A stretch of DNA of 64,000 nt from Mycobacterium saskatchewanense (GTDB taxonomy: Bacteria > Actinomycetota > Actinomycetes > Mycobacteriales > Mycobacteriaceae), in assembly GCF_010729105.1 (NCBI RefSeq), contig NZ_AP022573.1:2046001-2110000 (forward strand), written 5' to 3'. The position numbers and the translations under genes are program-made. Positions 27,656 to 36,918 of this stretch are shown piece by piece; position 1 is the first letter of the stretch; every line of letters begins with the position of its first letter. The notes beneath the pieces were generated by a model. It was not told the origin of the DNA. It worked only from the letters and a program-made list of their open reading frames with translations, and searched no databases.

Positions 27656-28245
27656 CGGGAGCCCATCAGCACCAGCACCAGGTATTCCTGCAGCACGGTC
27701 AGCCACTGGTAGACGTCGAAGTGCACGGCCAGCGGATGATCGGGCGGCAGGCGTTCGGGCCCCTGGGGCCCGACATCAAGCATCACTCCGAGGGTGAGCC
27801 GAATGTCGTTGACCGCGGCGACCCACGCCTCCGCGTCTTGCTCGGTCAGCTCGAAACGCCCGCCATTGTCCGGAACGGTGTCCAGCAACCGTTGGGTGGC
27901 AACTCTTTTGGCGTCGATGATCTCCGGCTCGTGCAGGCTGCGCAGCGCGGCGTTGAGGGCCTCGGTGGGGCCGGCTTGCGAGGGGTCCTGCGCGACGTCA
28001 CCGTCGTCGGGCTTGAAGAAATCCGGCAGCAGCCGTCGCAGCGTCGGGTCCCGCGGGGGTTCCGAGTTTCCGGTCTTGATGCCGGTGATCTCCTCGAGTT
28101 CGTCTGCCGGCGAGGAGGATTCGCGTTCGTCGAGCAGGCCGATCATCGCACCGGCGAGATTCTTGAGCAGCGCCGCCTCATGGGAAGCCAGGGCGGACCG
28201 AAAACGGGGACCGTTCGCGGTGTCGACCCGCTTCCATTTGCGCAC
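27652..28245 (-). CDS. DUF2017 family protein
   Basis: 197 residues from GTG 28245, preceded by 'TATC..' sequence without a clear ribosome site; a start 22 codons upstream is possible but reads as non-coding. Acidic, helical, no cysteines. DUF2017 blocks 'RFRSALASHEAALLKNLAGAMIGLL' (cited in part), 'PTLRRLLPDFFKPDD', 'AWVAAVNDIRLTLG' and 'YQWLTVLQEYLV' are visible. In actinobacteria the gene is regularly paired with clpS, as here, so a link with the Clp protease system is inferred. Position matches Rv1332. Confidence 0.85.
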   Translation of the reverse strand: MRKWKRVDTANGPRFRSALASHEAALLKNLAGAMIGLLDERESSSPADELEEITGIKTGNSEPPRDPTLRRLLPDFFKPDDGDVAQDPSQAGPTEALNAALRSLHEPEIIDAKRVATQRLLDTVPDNGGRFELTEQDAEAWVAAVNDIRLTLGVMLDVGPQGPERLPPDHPLAVHFDVYQWLTVLQEYLVLVLMGSR

Positions 28246-28270
28246 AGGGTATCGCCGGAGCCCTCGAATC

Positions 28271-28576
28271 TCAGCGGTCCTGCTGCATGGTCGCCCACAA
28301 ACCGGCGGCATGCAGCTTGGACACGTCGACTTCCATGTTCTCCCGGCTGCCCGCCGACACCACGGCCTTGCCCTCGTTGTGCACCTGCAACATCAGCTTG
28401 GTGGCGTGCGGCTCGCTGTAGCCGAACAGTTTCTGGAACACGTAGGTCACATAAGTCATCAGATTGACGGGGTCGTCCCACACGATCGTGACCCAGGGGC
28501 TGGCCGTGACGTCTACCGGAGCCGACTCGCGTTGCCCGGTAGTGCCCGGCTTAGTGGGCGCTGACGCAACAACCAT
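28271..28576 (-). CDS. clpS: ATP-dependent Clp protease adaptor ClpS
   Basis: 101 residues, the length I recall for the M. tuberculosis protein. The N-terminal tail is unstructured; the core '[27 protein letters not shown]' contains the Asp/Asn binding pocket residues for N-end-rule degrons, and '[19 protein letters not shown]' the helix with the H-x-x-G motif; the end is '[10 protein letters not shown]'. It delivers N-end-rule substrates to ClpC/ClpP. ATG 28576 is chosen over the upstream ATG in the same frame. It is divergent from pncB. Confidence 0.94.
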   Translation of the reverse strand: MVVASAPTKPGTTGQRESAPVDVTASPWVTIVWDDPVNLMTYVTYVFQKLFGYSEPHATKLMLQVHNEGKAVVSAGSRENMEVDVSKLHAAGLWATMQQDR

Positions 28577-28631
28577 GCGGTACACGATACCGAGGCATAC
28601 GCCCGGCGCTCCAAGCCGTTACCGTTGCGGA

Positions 28632-29939
28632 ATGAACGAGCCGCTGCTGGCTGGCCTGCTGACCGACAAGTACGAGTTGACGATGCTGGCAGCGGCGCTG
28701 CGCGACGGCACCGCCGGCCGCCGGACGACCTTCGAGCTGTTCGCGCGCCGCCTGCCGGACGGTCGCCGTTACGGGGTGGTCGCCGGCACCGGCCGGCTGC
28801 TGGAAGCGTTGCCGCACTTCACGTTCGATGATGAGGCCTGCCAGATGCTCGCGGAGTTCCTCGACGCGGACACCCTGGCGTACCTGCGCGATTTCCGGTT
28901 CGGCGGCGATATCGACGGCTACGCCGAAGGCGAGTTGTACTTCCCCGGCTCCCCCGTGCTGTCGGTGACCGGCACCTTCGGCGAATGTGTCGTGCTCGAG
29001 ACGCTGGCGCTGTCGATCTTCAACCACGACACCGCGATCGCTTCCGCGGCGGCGCGCATGGTCAGCGCCGCCAGGGACCGTCCGCTGGTCGAGATGGGGT
29101 CTCGGCGGACGCACGAACGGGCGGCGGTCGCCGCGGCCCGCGCCGCCTACATCGCCGGTTTCGCCGCGACGTCAAACCTGGAGGCCCAGGGGGAATACGG
29201 GATTCCCACCGAAGGCACCTCCGCGCACGCGTTCACCATGGTGCACACCACCGAAGAGGGGCCGGATGAGCTAGCCGCGTTCCGGGCCCAGGTCGCCGCG
29301 TTGGGCGTCGACACGACGCTGCTGGTCGACACCTACGACGTGACCGCCGGCGTGGCCAATGCGGTGGCCGCGGCCGGAACGGGGCTGGGCGCGGTGCGCA
29401 TCGATTCCGGCGAGCTCGGCGTCCTGACGCGGCAGGTCCGCAACCAGCTCGACCAACTGGGCGCCACCGGCACGCGCATCGTGGTATCCGGCGACCTCGA
29501 CGAGTACTCGATCGCCGCGCTCGGCGCCGAGCCGGTGGACGTTTTCGGCGTCGGGACGTCGCTGGTCACCGGCTCCGGCGCGCCGACCGCGAGCATGGTC
29601 TACAAGCTGGTTGAAGTCGACGGCATGCCGGTGCAGAAGCGCAGCAGCCACAAGGAGACTCGCGGCGGCCGCAAAGAGGCGTTGCGCCTGTCCCGCCCGA
29701 CCGGCACCATCACCGAGGAAGTGGTCCACCCGGCGGGACGTCCGCCCGCCGCCGCCGAGCCCTTCCGGGTGGTGACCATCCCGCTGGTCCGCGCCGGGGA
29801 GGTGGTTGCCAAACCCGATCTCGCCGCGGCGCGCGAGCTGGTCGCCACCGGCCTGCGCAGCCTGCCCTGGGAGGGCCTGAACCTCTCGCACGGCGAGCCC
29901 GCCATCCCCACCACGCTGATCCCTTCCGAGCGGCGCTAG
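28632..29939 (+). CDS. pncB: Nicotinate phosphoribosyltransferase
   Basis: 435 residues. It converts nicotinate and PRPP to nicotinate mononucleotide in NAD salvage. Family motifs: 'GLLTDKYELTMLAAALRDG' at the N-terminus, 'EMGSRRTHERAAVAAARAAYIAGF' near residue 160, 'GTSAHAFTMVH' near 195, 'LLVDTYDV' near 235 and 'GVGTSLVTGSGAPTASMVYKLVE' near 315. The M. tuberculosis orthologue is pncB1 (Rv1330c), which is low-oxygen/stress-linked; whether this copy is the only pncB here cannot be seen. ATG 28632 is the family start. Confidence 0.94.
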   Translation: MNEPLLAGLLTDKYELTMLAAALRDGTAGRRTTFELFARRLPDGRRYGVVAGTGRLLEALPHFTFDDEACQMLAEFLDADTLAYLRDFRFGGDIDGYAEGELYFPGSPVLSVTGTFGECVVLETLALSIFNHDTAIASAAARMVSAARDRPLVEMGSRRTHERAAVAAARAAYIAGFAATSNLEAQGEYGIPTEGTSAHAFTMVHTTEEGPDELAAFRAQVAALGVDTTLLVDTYDVTAGVANAVAAAGTGLGAVRIDSGELGVLTRQVRNQLDQLGATGTRIVVSGDLDEYSIAALGAEPVDVFGVGTSLVTGSGAPTASMVYKLVEVDGMPVQKRSSHKETRGGRKEALRLSRPTGTITEEVVHPAGRPPAAAEPFRVVTIPLVRAGEVVAKPDLAAARELVATGLRSLPWEGLNLSHGEPAIPTTLIPSERR

Positions 29940-29958
29940 GCCGCCGACGACCGAAGAC

Positions 29959-31968
29959 GTGTCCGTGTCCGTGCCCGAGTTGCTCGCCGCCGCGGTCGCC
30001 GCGCTCGGCGGCAGCGAGCGCGCCGGCCAGGTCGAGATGGCGACCGCGGTCGCGCGGGCGTTCGACACCGGCGAACACCTCGTCGTCCAGGCCGGCACCG
30101 GGACCGGTAAGTCGCTCGCATACCTGGTTCCCGCGATCGTCCGCGCCATCGGCGACGACTCCCCCGTCGTGGTCTCGACCGCCACGATTGCGCTGCAGCG
30201 CCAACTCGTCGAGCGCGACCTGCCCCGGCTCGCCGAGTCGCTCGGCGACGCGCTGGCCCGGACCCCGCGGTTCGCCCTGCTCAAAGGCCGACGAAACTAC
30301 CTGTGTTTGAACAAGATTCACAACGGCGCGCAGGGCGTTCAGGGCCCCGACGAAGACGGCAACGACCGGCCGCAGGAGGAGCTTTTCGATCCCATGGCGG
30401 CCACCGCGCTGGGCCGGGACGTGCAACGCCTCACCGCCTGGGCGTCCGACACCGAATCCGGTGACCGCGACGACCTCAAACCCGGCGTCCCGGACCGGTC
30501 CTGGTCGCAGGTCAGCGTGTCCGCCCGCGAATGCCTCGGGGTGGCGCGCTGCCCGTTCGGTTCGGAATGCTTCTCGGAGCGGGCGCGCGGCATCGCCGGC
30601 ATGGCCGACGTCGTCGTCACCAATCATGCGCTGCTGGCCATCGATGCGGTGGCCGAGTCGGCGGTGCTGCCCGAGCACGCGCTGCTGGTCGTGGACGAGG
30701 CGCACGAGCTGGTGGACCGCGTGACGTCGGTGGCCACCGCCGAGCTGACGTCGGCGGCCCTCGGGGTCGCGTCGCGACGGGTCACCCGCCTGGTCAGCCC
30801 GGAGCTGACCCAGCGGCTGGAGGCCGCGACGGCCAACTTCGCCGCGGCCATCCACGATGGCACCCCCGGCCGCCTCGACTACCTCGACGACGAGTTGGCC
30901 ACCTACGTCACCACGCTGCGCGACGCGGCCACCGCCGCACGGTCGGCGATCGAGACGACCAGCGACGCCAAGGCGGCCGCGGCGCGCGCCGAGGCCGTCG
31001 CCGCGCTGAGCGAGATCTCGGATACCGCGTCGCGCATCCTCGCCTCGTTCACCCCCGCGATCCCCGACCGCACCGACATCGTCTGGCTAGATCACGAGGA
31101 CAATCGCGGCGCCACACGCGCGGTACTGCGGGTGGCGCCGCTGTCGGTGGCCGACCTGCTGCGCACCCGGGTGTTCTCCCGCGCGACAACCGTGCTGACG
31201 TCGGCGACGCTGACGGTCGGCGGCACGTTCGACGCGATGGCGGCGGCGTGGGGGCTCAGCGGCGACGGCGGCCAGGCGCCGGGCTGGCGCGGGCTGGACG
31301 TCGGATCGCCGTTTCAGCATGCCAAGGCGGGGATCCTCTACATAGCCGCGCACCTGCCCCCGCCCGGCCGCGACGGGACGGGCTCGGCGGAGCAGCTCAC
31401 CGAGATCGCCGACCTCATCACCGCCGCCGGCGGGCGCACCCTGGGCCTGTTCTCGTCGATGCGGGCGGCCCGGGCCGCGGCCGAGGCCATGCGCGCACGG
31501 CTGTCGACGCCGGTGCTGTGCCAGGGCGACGACAGCACTTCGGCGCTGGTGGAGCAGTTCAGCGCCGACCCCGAGACCTCGCTGTTCGGCACGTTATCGC
31601 TGTGGCAGGGCGTCGACGTGCCGGGCCCGTCGCTGTCGCTGGTGCTGATCGACCGCATCCCGTTTCCGCGGCCCGACGACCCGCTGCTGGGCGCGCGGCA
31701 GCGCGCCGTCGCCGCGCGGGGGGGCAACGGCTTCATGGCCGTCGCCGCCAGCCACGCCGCGCTGCTGCTGGCGCAAGGGTCGGGCCGACTGCTGCGCCGC
31801 ATCACCGACCGCGGGGTCGTCGCGGTGCTGGATTCCCGGATGGTCACCGCGCGCTACGGCCGCTACTTGCGGGACTCGCTGCCGCCGTTCTGGCAGACCA
31901 CCAACGCCGCCCAGGTCCGCGCCGCGCTGGAACGGCTGCGGACGGCGACGGACGGCGTGACGTCCTGA
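29959..31968 (+). CDS. dinG: ATP-dependent helicase, DinG family
   Basis: 669 residues. SF2/XPD-like 5'-3' helicase. Walker A 'VVQAGTGTGKSLAYLVPAIV' near residue 42, DEAH box 'LLVVDEAHELVD' near 242, motif VI region 'QGSGRLLRRITDRGVVAVLDSRM' near 600. Four cysteines that can bind an iron-sulfur cluster lie between: one in 'RNYLCLNK' and three in 'ECLGVARCPFGSEC'. GTG 29959 is used; GTG codons two and four triplets later are alternatives. It follows pncB by 19 bases and may be co-transcribed. Corresponds to Rv1329c. Confidence 0.93.
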   Translation: MSVSVPELLAAAVAALGGSERAGQVEMATAVARAFDTGEHLVVQAGTGTGKSLAYLVPAIVRAIGDDSPVVVSTATIALQRQLVERDLPRLAESLGDALARTPRFALLKGRRNYLCLNKIHNGAQGVQGPDEDGNDRPQEELFDPMAATALGRDVQRLTAWASDTESGDRDDLKPGVPDRSWSQVSVSARECLGVARCPFGSECFSERARGIAGMADVVVTNHALLAIDAVAESAVLPEHALLVVDEAHELVDRVTSVATAELTSAALGVASRRVTRLVSPELTQRLEAATANFAAAIHDGTPGRLDYLDDELATYVTTLRDAATAARSAIETTSDAKAAAARAEAVAALSEISDTASRILASFTPAIPDRTDIVWLDHEDNRGATRAVLRVAPLSVADLLRTRVFSRATTVLTSATLTVGGTFDAMAAAWGLSGDGGQAPGWRGLDVGSPFQHAKAGILYIAAHLPPPGRDGTGSAEQLTEIADLITAAGGRTLGLFSSMRAARAAAEAMRARLSTPVLCQGDDSTSALVEQFSADPETSLFGTLSLWQGVDVPGPSLSLVLIDRIPFPRPDDPLLGARQRAVAARGGNGFMAVAASHAALLLAQGSGRLLRRITDRGVVAVLDSRMVTARYGRYLRDSLPPFWQTTNAAQVRAALERLRTATDGVTS

Positions 31969-31973
31969 CGGGG

Positions 31974-34580
31974 CTACCTGGCCAGCGTGACGAGGCCGAG
32001 CTCGTTGCCCCCGGCCAGCAACGAGTGGTGCGGCAACACGCGCACGGTGTAGCCGACCGCGCCCGCCAACGGTAGCGGCGTCGTCGTCACGAACACCTCG
32101 CTGCCGCCGTCGACCGTCACGGTGTGCGACATGTCGATGCACACCGGATCCAGCAGGGCGTCGTTGGAATCGACCCGGCCGACCACCGCCTGCACCTCGA
32201 CCTCATCGGGCCGCAACCCGGCCAGCTGCACGGTCGCCGTCAGCGTCAGCTTCGATCCGAGCTGCGGGCTGTCCGGCAACCCGGTGCTGTCGACATCAGT
32301 GATGGCGATCTTCGGCCACGCCTCCTCCACGCGCCGACGGTAGGCGGCCAGCTCGCGCGCCGCGCCGAACTCGCCCTTGTCTCCTTCGACCGGAGCGATC
32401 GTCTCCCGCAGCGACTGCGCGGCCGGCGCGTAATACGTCTCGACGTAGTCGCGCACCATCCGGGACGCCAACACCTTCGGGCCCAGCGTTTGGAGCGTGT
32501 GGCGGACCATCTGGATCCAGCGGGGCGGTACGCCGTGCTCGTCGCGCTCGTAGAACTTCGGTGCCACCGACTGCTCCAGCAGGCTGTAGAGCGCGCTGGA
32601 TTCCAGGTCGTCGCGCCGCGCCTCATCGGCGACGCCGTCGGCGGACGGTATCTCCCACCCGTTTTCGCCGTCGTACCACTCGTCCCACCAGCCGTCGCGG
32701 ATGGACAGGTTCAGGCCGCCGTTCAGCGCGCTCTTCATCCCCGAGGTGCCGCAGGCCTCCAGCGGCCTCAGCGGGTTGTTCAGCCAGACGTCGCAGCCCC
32801 AATACAGCAGCCGGGCCATGGACATGTCGTAGTCGGGTAGGAAGGCGATGCGGTGCCGCACCTCGGGGCGGTCGGCGAAACGCACCACCTGCTGAATGAG
32901 CGCTTTCCCGCCGTCGTCGGCCGGGTGGGATTTGCCCGCGACGATGAGCTGGATCGGCCTCTCCTCATTCAGCAGCAGCTGCTCGAGCCGATCGGGGTCC
33001 CGCAGCATCAGCGTCAGACGCTTGTACGTCGGCACCCGCCGCGCGAACCCGATGGTCAGCACGTCGGGGTCGAAAGCCGTTGCGATCCAGCCCAGTTCGG
33101 CTTCGGACGCACCACGCTCGTGCCAGGAGTTGCGCAACCGGCGCCGCACGTCTTCGATGAGCAGCGACCGCAGCTGGGAGCGGATCCACCACAGGTGGCC
33201 GGGGTCGACCTGCTGCAGCCGCAGCCAGACGCCCGGGTCGCTGAACGAGTCCGAACCTGCCAGCTCGCGACCCAGCTGCAGCCATTGCGGCGCCGCCCAG
33301 GTGCGCGCGTGCACCCCGTTGGTGATCGATCCGATCGGCACCTCGCCGGGATCGAACCCCGGCCAGAGCTCGTTGAACATGGCCCGGCTCACCCGGCCGT
33401 GCAGCAGCGAGACGCCGTTGGCGCGCTGCGCCAGCCGCAGTCCCATGTGGGCCATGTTGAACTTGGCCGGGTCATCCTCGGCGCCCAGCGCAAGGATGCG
33501 GGCGGTCGGCACGCCCGGCAGCAGCGCGGACTCGCCGTCAGCGCCCGGCTTGCCGCCGAGGTAGCGCTGCACCATGTCCATCGGGAACCGGTCGATGCCC
33601 GCGGGCACAGGGGTGTGGGTGGTGAACACCGTGCTGGAGCGCACGACGGTCAGCGCGGTGTCGAAATCCAATCCGGAGCCGGCGATCAGCTCGCGGATGC
33701 GCTCCACGCCGAGGAAACCCGCGTGCCCCTCGTTCATGTGGAAGACCTCGGGCGCGGGCAGCCCCTCGACGGCGGTGAACGCGCGGACGGCCCGGACCCC
33801 TCCGATGCCGGCCAGGATTTCCTGCCTCATGCGGTGTTCCTGGTCACCCCCGTAGAGCCGGTCGGTGACGCTGCGCAGGTCGTGCTCGTTCTCGGGGACA
33901 TCGGAATCGAGCAGGAGCAGCGGAACGCGGCCCACCTGCGCGACCCAGACGCGGGCGTACAGCTGCGCCGAATCGGGCAGCGTGAGCTGAACCAGCACGG
34001 GATCGCCACCGGCTTCGGTGAGCAGCCGCAACGGCAGCCCTTGCGGGTCCAGCGACGGGTAGGTCTCGTTCTGCCAGCCGTCCGCGGTCAGCGACTGCCG
34101 GAAATACCCCGAGCGGTAGTACAGGCCCACCGCGATCAGCGGAACGCCGAGATCTGACGAGGACTTCAGGTGGTCCCCGGCGAGGATGCCCAGACCCCCC
34201 GAGTAGTTGGGTAGCACCTCGGCGACGCCGAACTCCATCGAGAAGTAGGCGATACCGGACGGCATCGCAACCCCGTCGGCCTCCTGCTGCTGGTACCACA
34301 GCGGCCGGGTCAGGTAGTCGTTGAGGTCGGCGGCCAGCTCGTCGAGACGGCCGAGGAACGCCTCGTCGAGCGCCAGCTCGTCGAGGCGCGCGGGGTTCAC
34401 CGCGCCCAACAACGCCACCGGGTCGCTGCCGCACCGCTCCCACAGTGACGGGTCGATCGTCGCGAACAGGTCCCGGGTCGGCCTGTCCCATGACCAGCGC
34501 AAGTTCGTCGAGAGCTGGTCCAGCGCGATCAGGCGCTCGGGAAGGTGTGCACGGACGGTGAACCGGCGAAGGGCTTTCAC
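31974..34580 (-). CDS. glgP: Alpha-glucan (glycogen) phosphorylase
   Basis: 868 residues. GT35 enzyme releasing glucose 1-phosphate from alpha-1,4-glucans using pyridoxal phosphate. N-terminal DUF3417-type helical domain 'LIALDQLSTNLRWSWDRPTRDLF' (cited in part); 'VAEVLPNYSGGLGILAGDHLKSSSDLG' near 118; 'FHMNEGHAGFLGVERI' near 285; the PLP lysine is expected in 'ACGTSGMKSALNGGLNLSIRD' (about residue 610). Its length matches the mycobacterial enzyme (863, from memory). It is divergent from the glgE-glgB operon and convergent with dinG, whose stop is only 5 bases away. Confidence 0.94.
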   Translation of the reverse strand: MKALRRFTVRAHLPERLIALDQLSTNLRWSWDRPTRDLFATIDPSLWERCGSDPVALLGAVNPARLDELALDEAFLGRLDELAADLNDYLTRPLWYQQQEADGVAMPSGIAYFSMEFGVAEVLPNYSGGLGILAGDHLKSSSDLGVPLIAVGLYYRSGYFRQSLTADGWQNETYPSLDPQGLPLRLLTEAGGDPVLVQLTLPDSAQLYARVWVAQVGRVPLLLLDSDVPENEHDLRSVTDRLYGGDQEHRMRQEILAGIGGVRAVRAFTAVEGLPAPEVFHMNEGHAGFLGVERIRELIAGSGLDFDTALTVVRSSTVFTTHTPVPAGIDRFPMDMVQRYLGGKPGADGESALLPGVPTARILALGAEDDPAKFNMAHMGLRLAQRANGVSLLHGRVSRAMFNELWPGFDPGEVPIGSITNGVHARTWAAPQWLQLGRELAGSDSFSDPGVWLRLQQVDPGHLWWIRSQLRSLLIEDVRRRLRNSWHERGASEAELGWIATAFDPDVLTIGFARRVPTYKRLTLMLRDPDRLEQLLLNEERPIQLIVAGKSHPADDGGKALIQQVVRFADRPEVRHRIAFLPDYDMSMARLLYWGCDVWLNNPLRPLEACGTSGMKSALNGGLNLSIRDGWWDEWYDGENGWEIPSADGVADEARRDDLESSALYSLLEQSVAPKFYERDEHGVPPRWIQMVRHTLQTLGPKVLASRMVRDYVETYYAPAAQSLRETIAPVEGDKGEFGAARELAAYRRRVEEAWPKIAITDVDSTGLPDSPQLGSKLTLTATVQLAGLRPDEVEVQAVVGRVDSNDALLDPVCIDMSHTVTVDGGSEVFVTTTPLPLAGAVGYTVRVLPHHSLLAGGNELGLVTLAR

Positions 34581-34793
34581 GTGTCCTTACCTTACTGAGG
34601 ATTCCGGGGCTCGCACGCGCTGCGACAGACGTTTCCCGCCGGGGGTGTGGCCGGACACTAGGGTGGGTATCGGTTAGATGTCGGGCCGCGACGAAGCGGC
34701 CCGCGCGAAGTTCTCACGACAGGAAGTTTCCTCAGCCGACAGGCATTCCGCGACGAAGCACACCGCGGTCTGGCCGCACACAATCTGAATGGA

Positions 34794-36917
34794 GTGGTTG
34801 TGCCCGGTCGTGTCGAAATCGATAACGTCCAGCCCGTCGTTTCCTGCGGCGCGTACCCGGCCAAGGCTGTGGTCGGTGAGGTCATCCCGGTCAGCGCTGC
34901 GGTGTGGCGCGAGGGCCACGATGCCGTCGCGGCGACACTGGTCGTCCGCTATCTGGGCCCGCGTTATCCACAGGTCGGCGAAACCCGTCGGATCAAGGCG
35001 GTGCAGGCGCCGGAAAAGCCGCTCGAGACTCGGGCCACCGAGACCGCGGAGCAGCCGCGCATCAAGCCGCTGCTGTTTCCCATGACCGAGGGACTCGAGC
35101 CCTACGTCTTCCACGGCCAGTTCACCCCCGACCGGGTGGGGCTGTGGACGTTCCGGGTCGACGGATGGGGTGACCCGATCGAAACCTGGCGGCACGGCCT
35201 GGTCGCCAAGCTCGACGCAGGCCAGGGCGAATCCGAGTTGTCCAACGATCTGCTGGTCGGGGCCGCGCTGCTCGAACGCGCCGCGACCGGTGTGCCGCGC
35301 GCGCTGCGCGGGCCCCTGCTGGAGGCGGCTACGGCGCTGCGGAGACCCGGGGATCCGGTGAGCCGCACCGCGCTGGCCCTGTCCGGGCAGATCGAGGAGC
35401 TTCTGGCCACCTACCCGTTGCGCGACCTGGTCACCCGCGGCGAACAGTACGGGGTCTGGGTGGACCGACCGCTGGCCCGCTTCGGCTCGTGGTACGAGAT
35501 GTTTCCGCGGTCCACCGGCGGCTGGGACGCCGACGGCAACCCGGTGCACGGCACCTTCACCACCGCGATAGAGCAGCTTCCGCGCATCGCGGGGATGGGG
35601 TTCGACGTCGTCTACCTGCCGCCAATCCATCCGATCGGCAAGATACATCGCAAGGGCCGCAACAACTCTCCCACCGCCGCACCCGGGGACGTCGGTTCGC
35701 CATGGGCGATCGGCAGCGACGAGGGTGGCCACGACGCCGTCCACCCCGCCCTGGGCACCATCGAGGACTTCGACCGCTTCGTCGCCGCGGCACGCGACCT
35801 GGGCATGGAGGTGGCGCTAGACCTGGCACTGCAGTGCGCGCCAGATCACCCGTGGGCGCGCGAACATCGCAATTGGTTCACCGAATTGCCCGACGGCACC
35901 ATCGCTTACGCGGAGAACCCGCCGAAGAAGTATCAGGACATCTATCCCCTGAACTTCGACAATGACCCCGCCGGGCTCTATGACGAGGTGCTCCGGGTGG
36001 TTCGGCACTGGATGGACCACGGCGTCAAGTTCTTTCGGGTGGACAACCCGCACACCAAACCGCCGAACTTCTGGGCGTGGCTGATCGGTCAGCTCAAGGC
36101 CGCCGACCCCGACGTGCTCTTCCTCTCCGAGGCATTCACCCCGCCCGCGCGCCAGTACGGCCTGGCCAAGCTGGGATTTACGCAGTCCTACAGCTATTTC
36201 ACCTGGCGCACGGCCAAGCAGGAGCTCACCGAATTCGGCGAGGCCATCGCCGCCGCGGCGGACTTCCGGCGCCCGAACCTGTTCGTCAACACCCCCGACA
36301 TCCTGCACGCGATACTGCAGCACAACGGCCCGGGCATGTTCGCGATCCGTGCGGTCCTCGCGGCGACGATGGGCCCGGCGTGGGGCGTGTACTCGGGTTA
36401 CGAGCTGTTCGAACACCGGGCCCTTCGGGAGGGCAGCGAAGAGTACCTGGACTCAGAGAAGTACGAACTGCGGCCCCGCGATTTCGCGGGCGCGCTGGCC
36501 GAGGGACGTTCGCTGGAGCCGTTCATCGCGCGGCTCAACGCGATCCGCCGCCTGCATCCCGCGCTGCAGCAGTTGCGCACGATTCATTTCCACAGCGTGG
36601 ACAACGACGCAATGCTGGCCTACAGCAAGTTCGACCCGGAAACCGGTGACTGCGTCCTCGTGGTCGTGACGCTGAACGCGTTCGGGCCCGAAGAAGCGAC
36701 GCTGTTTTTGGATATGGCGGCTTTGGGTATGGAACCCTATGAGCGCTTCTGGGTCCGTGACGAGATCACCGGCCAAGAATTCCAATGGGGCCAGAACAAT
36801 TACGTCCGGCTCGATCCGGCTCAGACGGTCGCCCACATCATCAATATGCCGCTGGTGCCCCACGAATCGCGCATGAAGCTGCTCCGCAGGCCACCAAAGG
36901 GACCGGAGGGATTGTGA
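34794..36917 (+). CDS. glgE: Alpha-1,4-glucan:maltose-1-phosphate maltosyltransferase GlgE
   Basis: 707 residues from GTG 34794; GTG 34800 is as likely. GlgE extends alpha-1,4-glucan with maltose 1-phosphate. N-terminal beta domain '[16 protein letters not shown]' and '[22 protein letters not shown]'; GH13 catalytic domain with '[21 protein letters not shown]', nucleophile Asp in '[17 protein letters not shown]' (about residue 418), acid Glu in '[16 protein letters not shown]', plus '[29 protein letters not shown]' (cited in part). The known M. tuberculosis N-terminus includes an EWWVPGR segment; here that start is not in frame, so the true 5' end is uncertain. The gene is one base before glgB. 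Confidence 0.96.
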   Translation: MVVPGRVEIDNVQPVVSCGAYPAKAVVGEVIPVSAAVWREGHDAVAATLVVRYLGPRYPQVGETRRIKAVQAPEKPLETRATETAEQPRIKPLLFPMTEGLEPYVFHGQFTPDRVGLWTFRVDGWGDPIETWRHGLVAKLDAGQGESELSNDLLVGAALLERAATGVPRALRGPLLEAATALRRPGDPVSRTALALSGQIEELLATYPLRDLVTRGEQYGVWVDRPLARFGSWYEMFPRSTGGWDADGNPVHGTFTTAIEQLPRIAGMGFDVVYLPPIHPIGKIHRKGRNNSPTAAPGDVGSPWAIGSDEGGHDAVHPALGTIEDFDRFVAAARDLGMEVALDLALQCAPDHPWAREHRNWFTELPDGTIAYAENPPKKYQDIYPLNFDNDPAGLYDEVLRVVRHWMDHGVKFFRVDNPHTKPPNFWAWLIGQLKAADPDVLFLSEAFTPPARQYGLAKLGFTQSYSYFTWRTAKQELTEFGEAIAAAADFRRPNLFVNTPDILHAILQHNGPGMFAIRAVLAATMGPAWGVYSGYELFEHRALREGSEEYLDSEKYELRPRDFAGALAEGRSLEPFIARLNAIRRLHPALQQLRTIHFHSVDNDAMLAYSKFDPETGDCVLVVVTLNAFGPEEATLFLDMAALGMEPYERFWVRDEITGQEFQWGQNNYVRLDPAQTVAHIINMPLVPHESRMKLLRRPPKGPEGL

Positions 36918-36918
36918 T

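Noticed and set aside
30531..32075. 514-codon frame overlapping dinG on the same strand
   Set aside because: Arg/Ala/Gly-rich shifted-frame reading of dinG; no motif and it runs into glgP.
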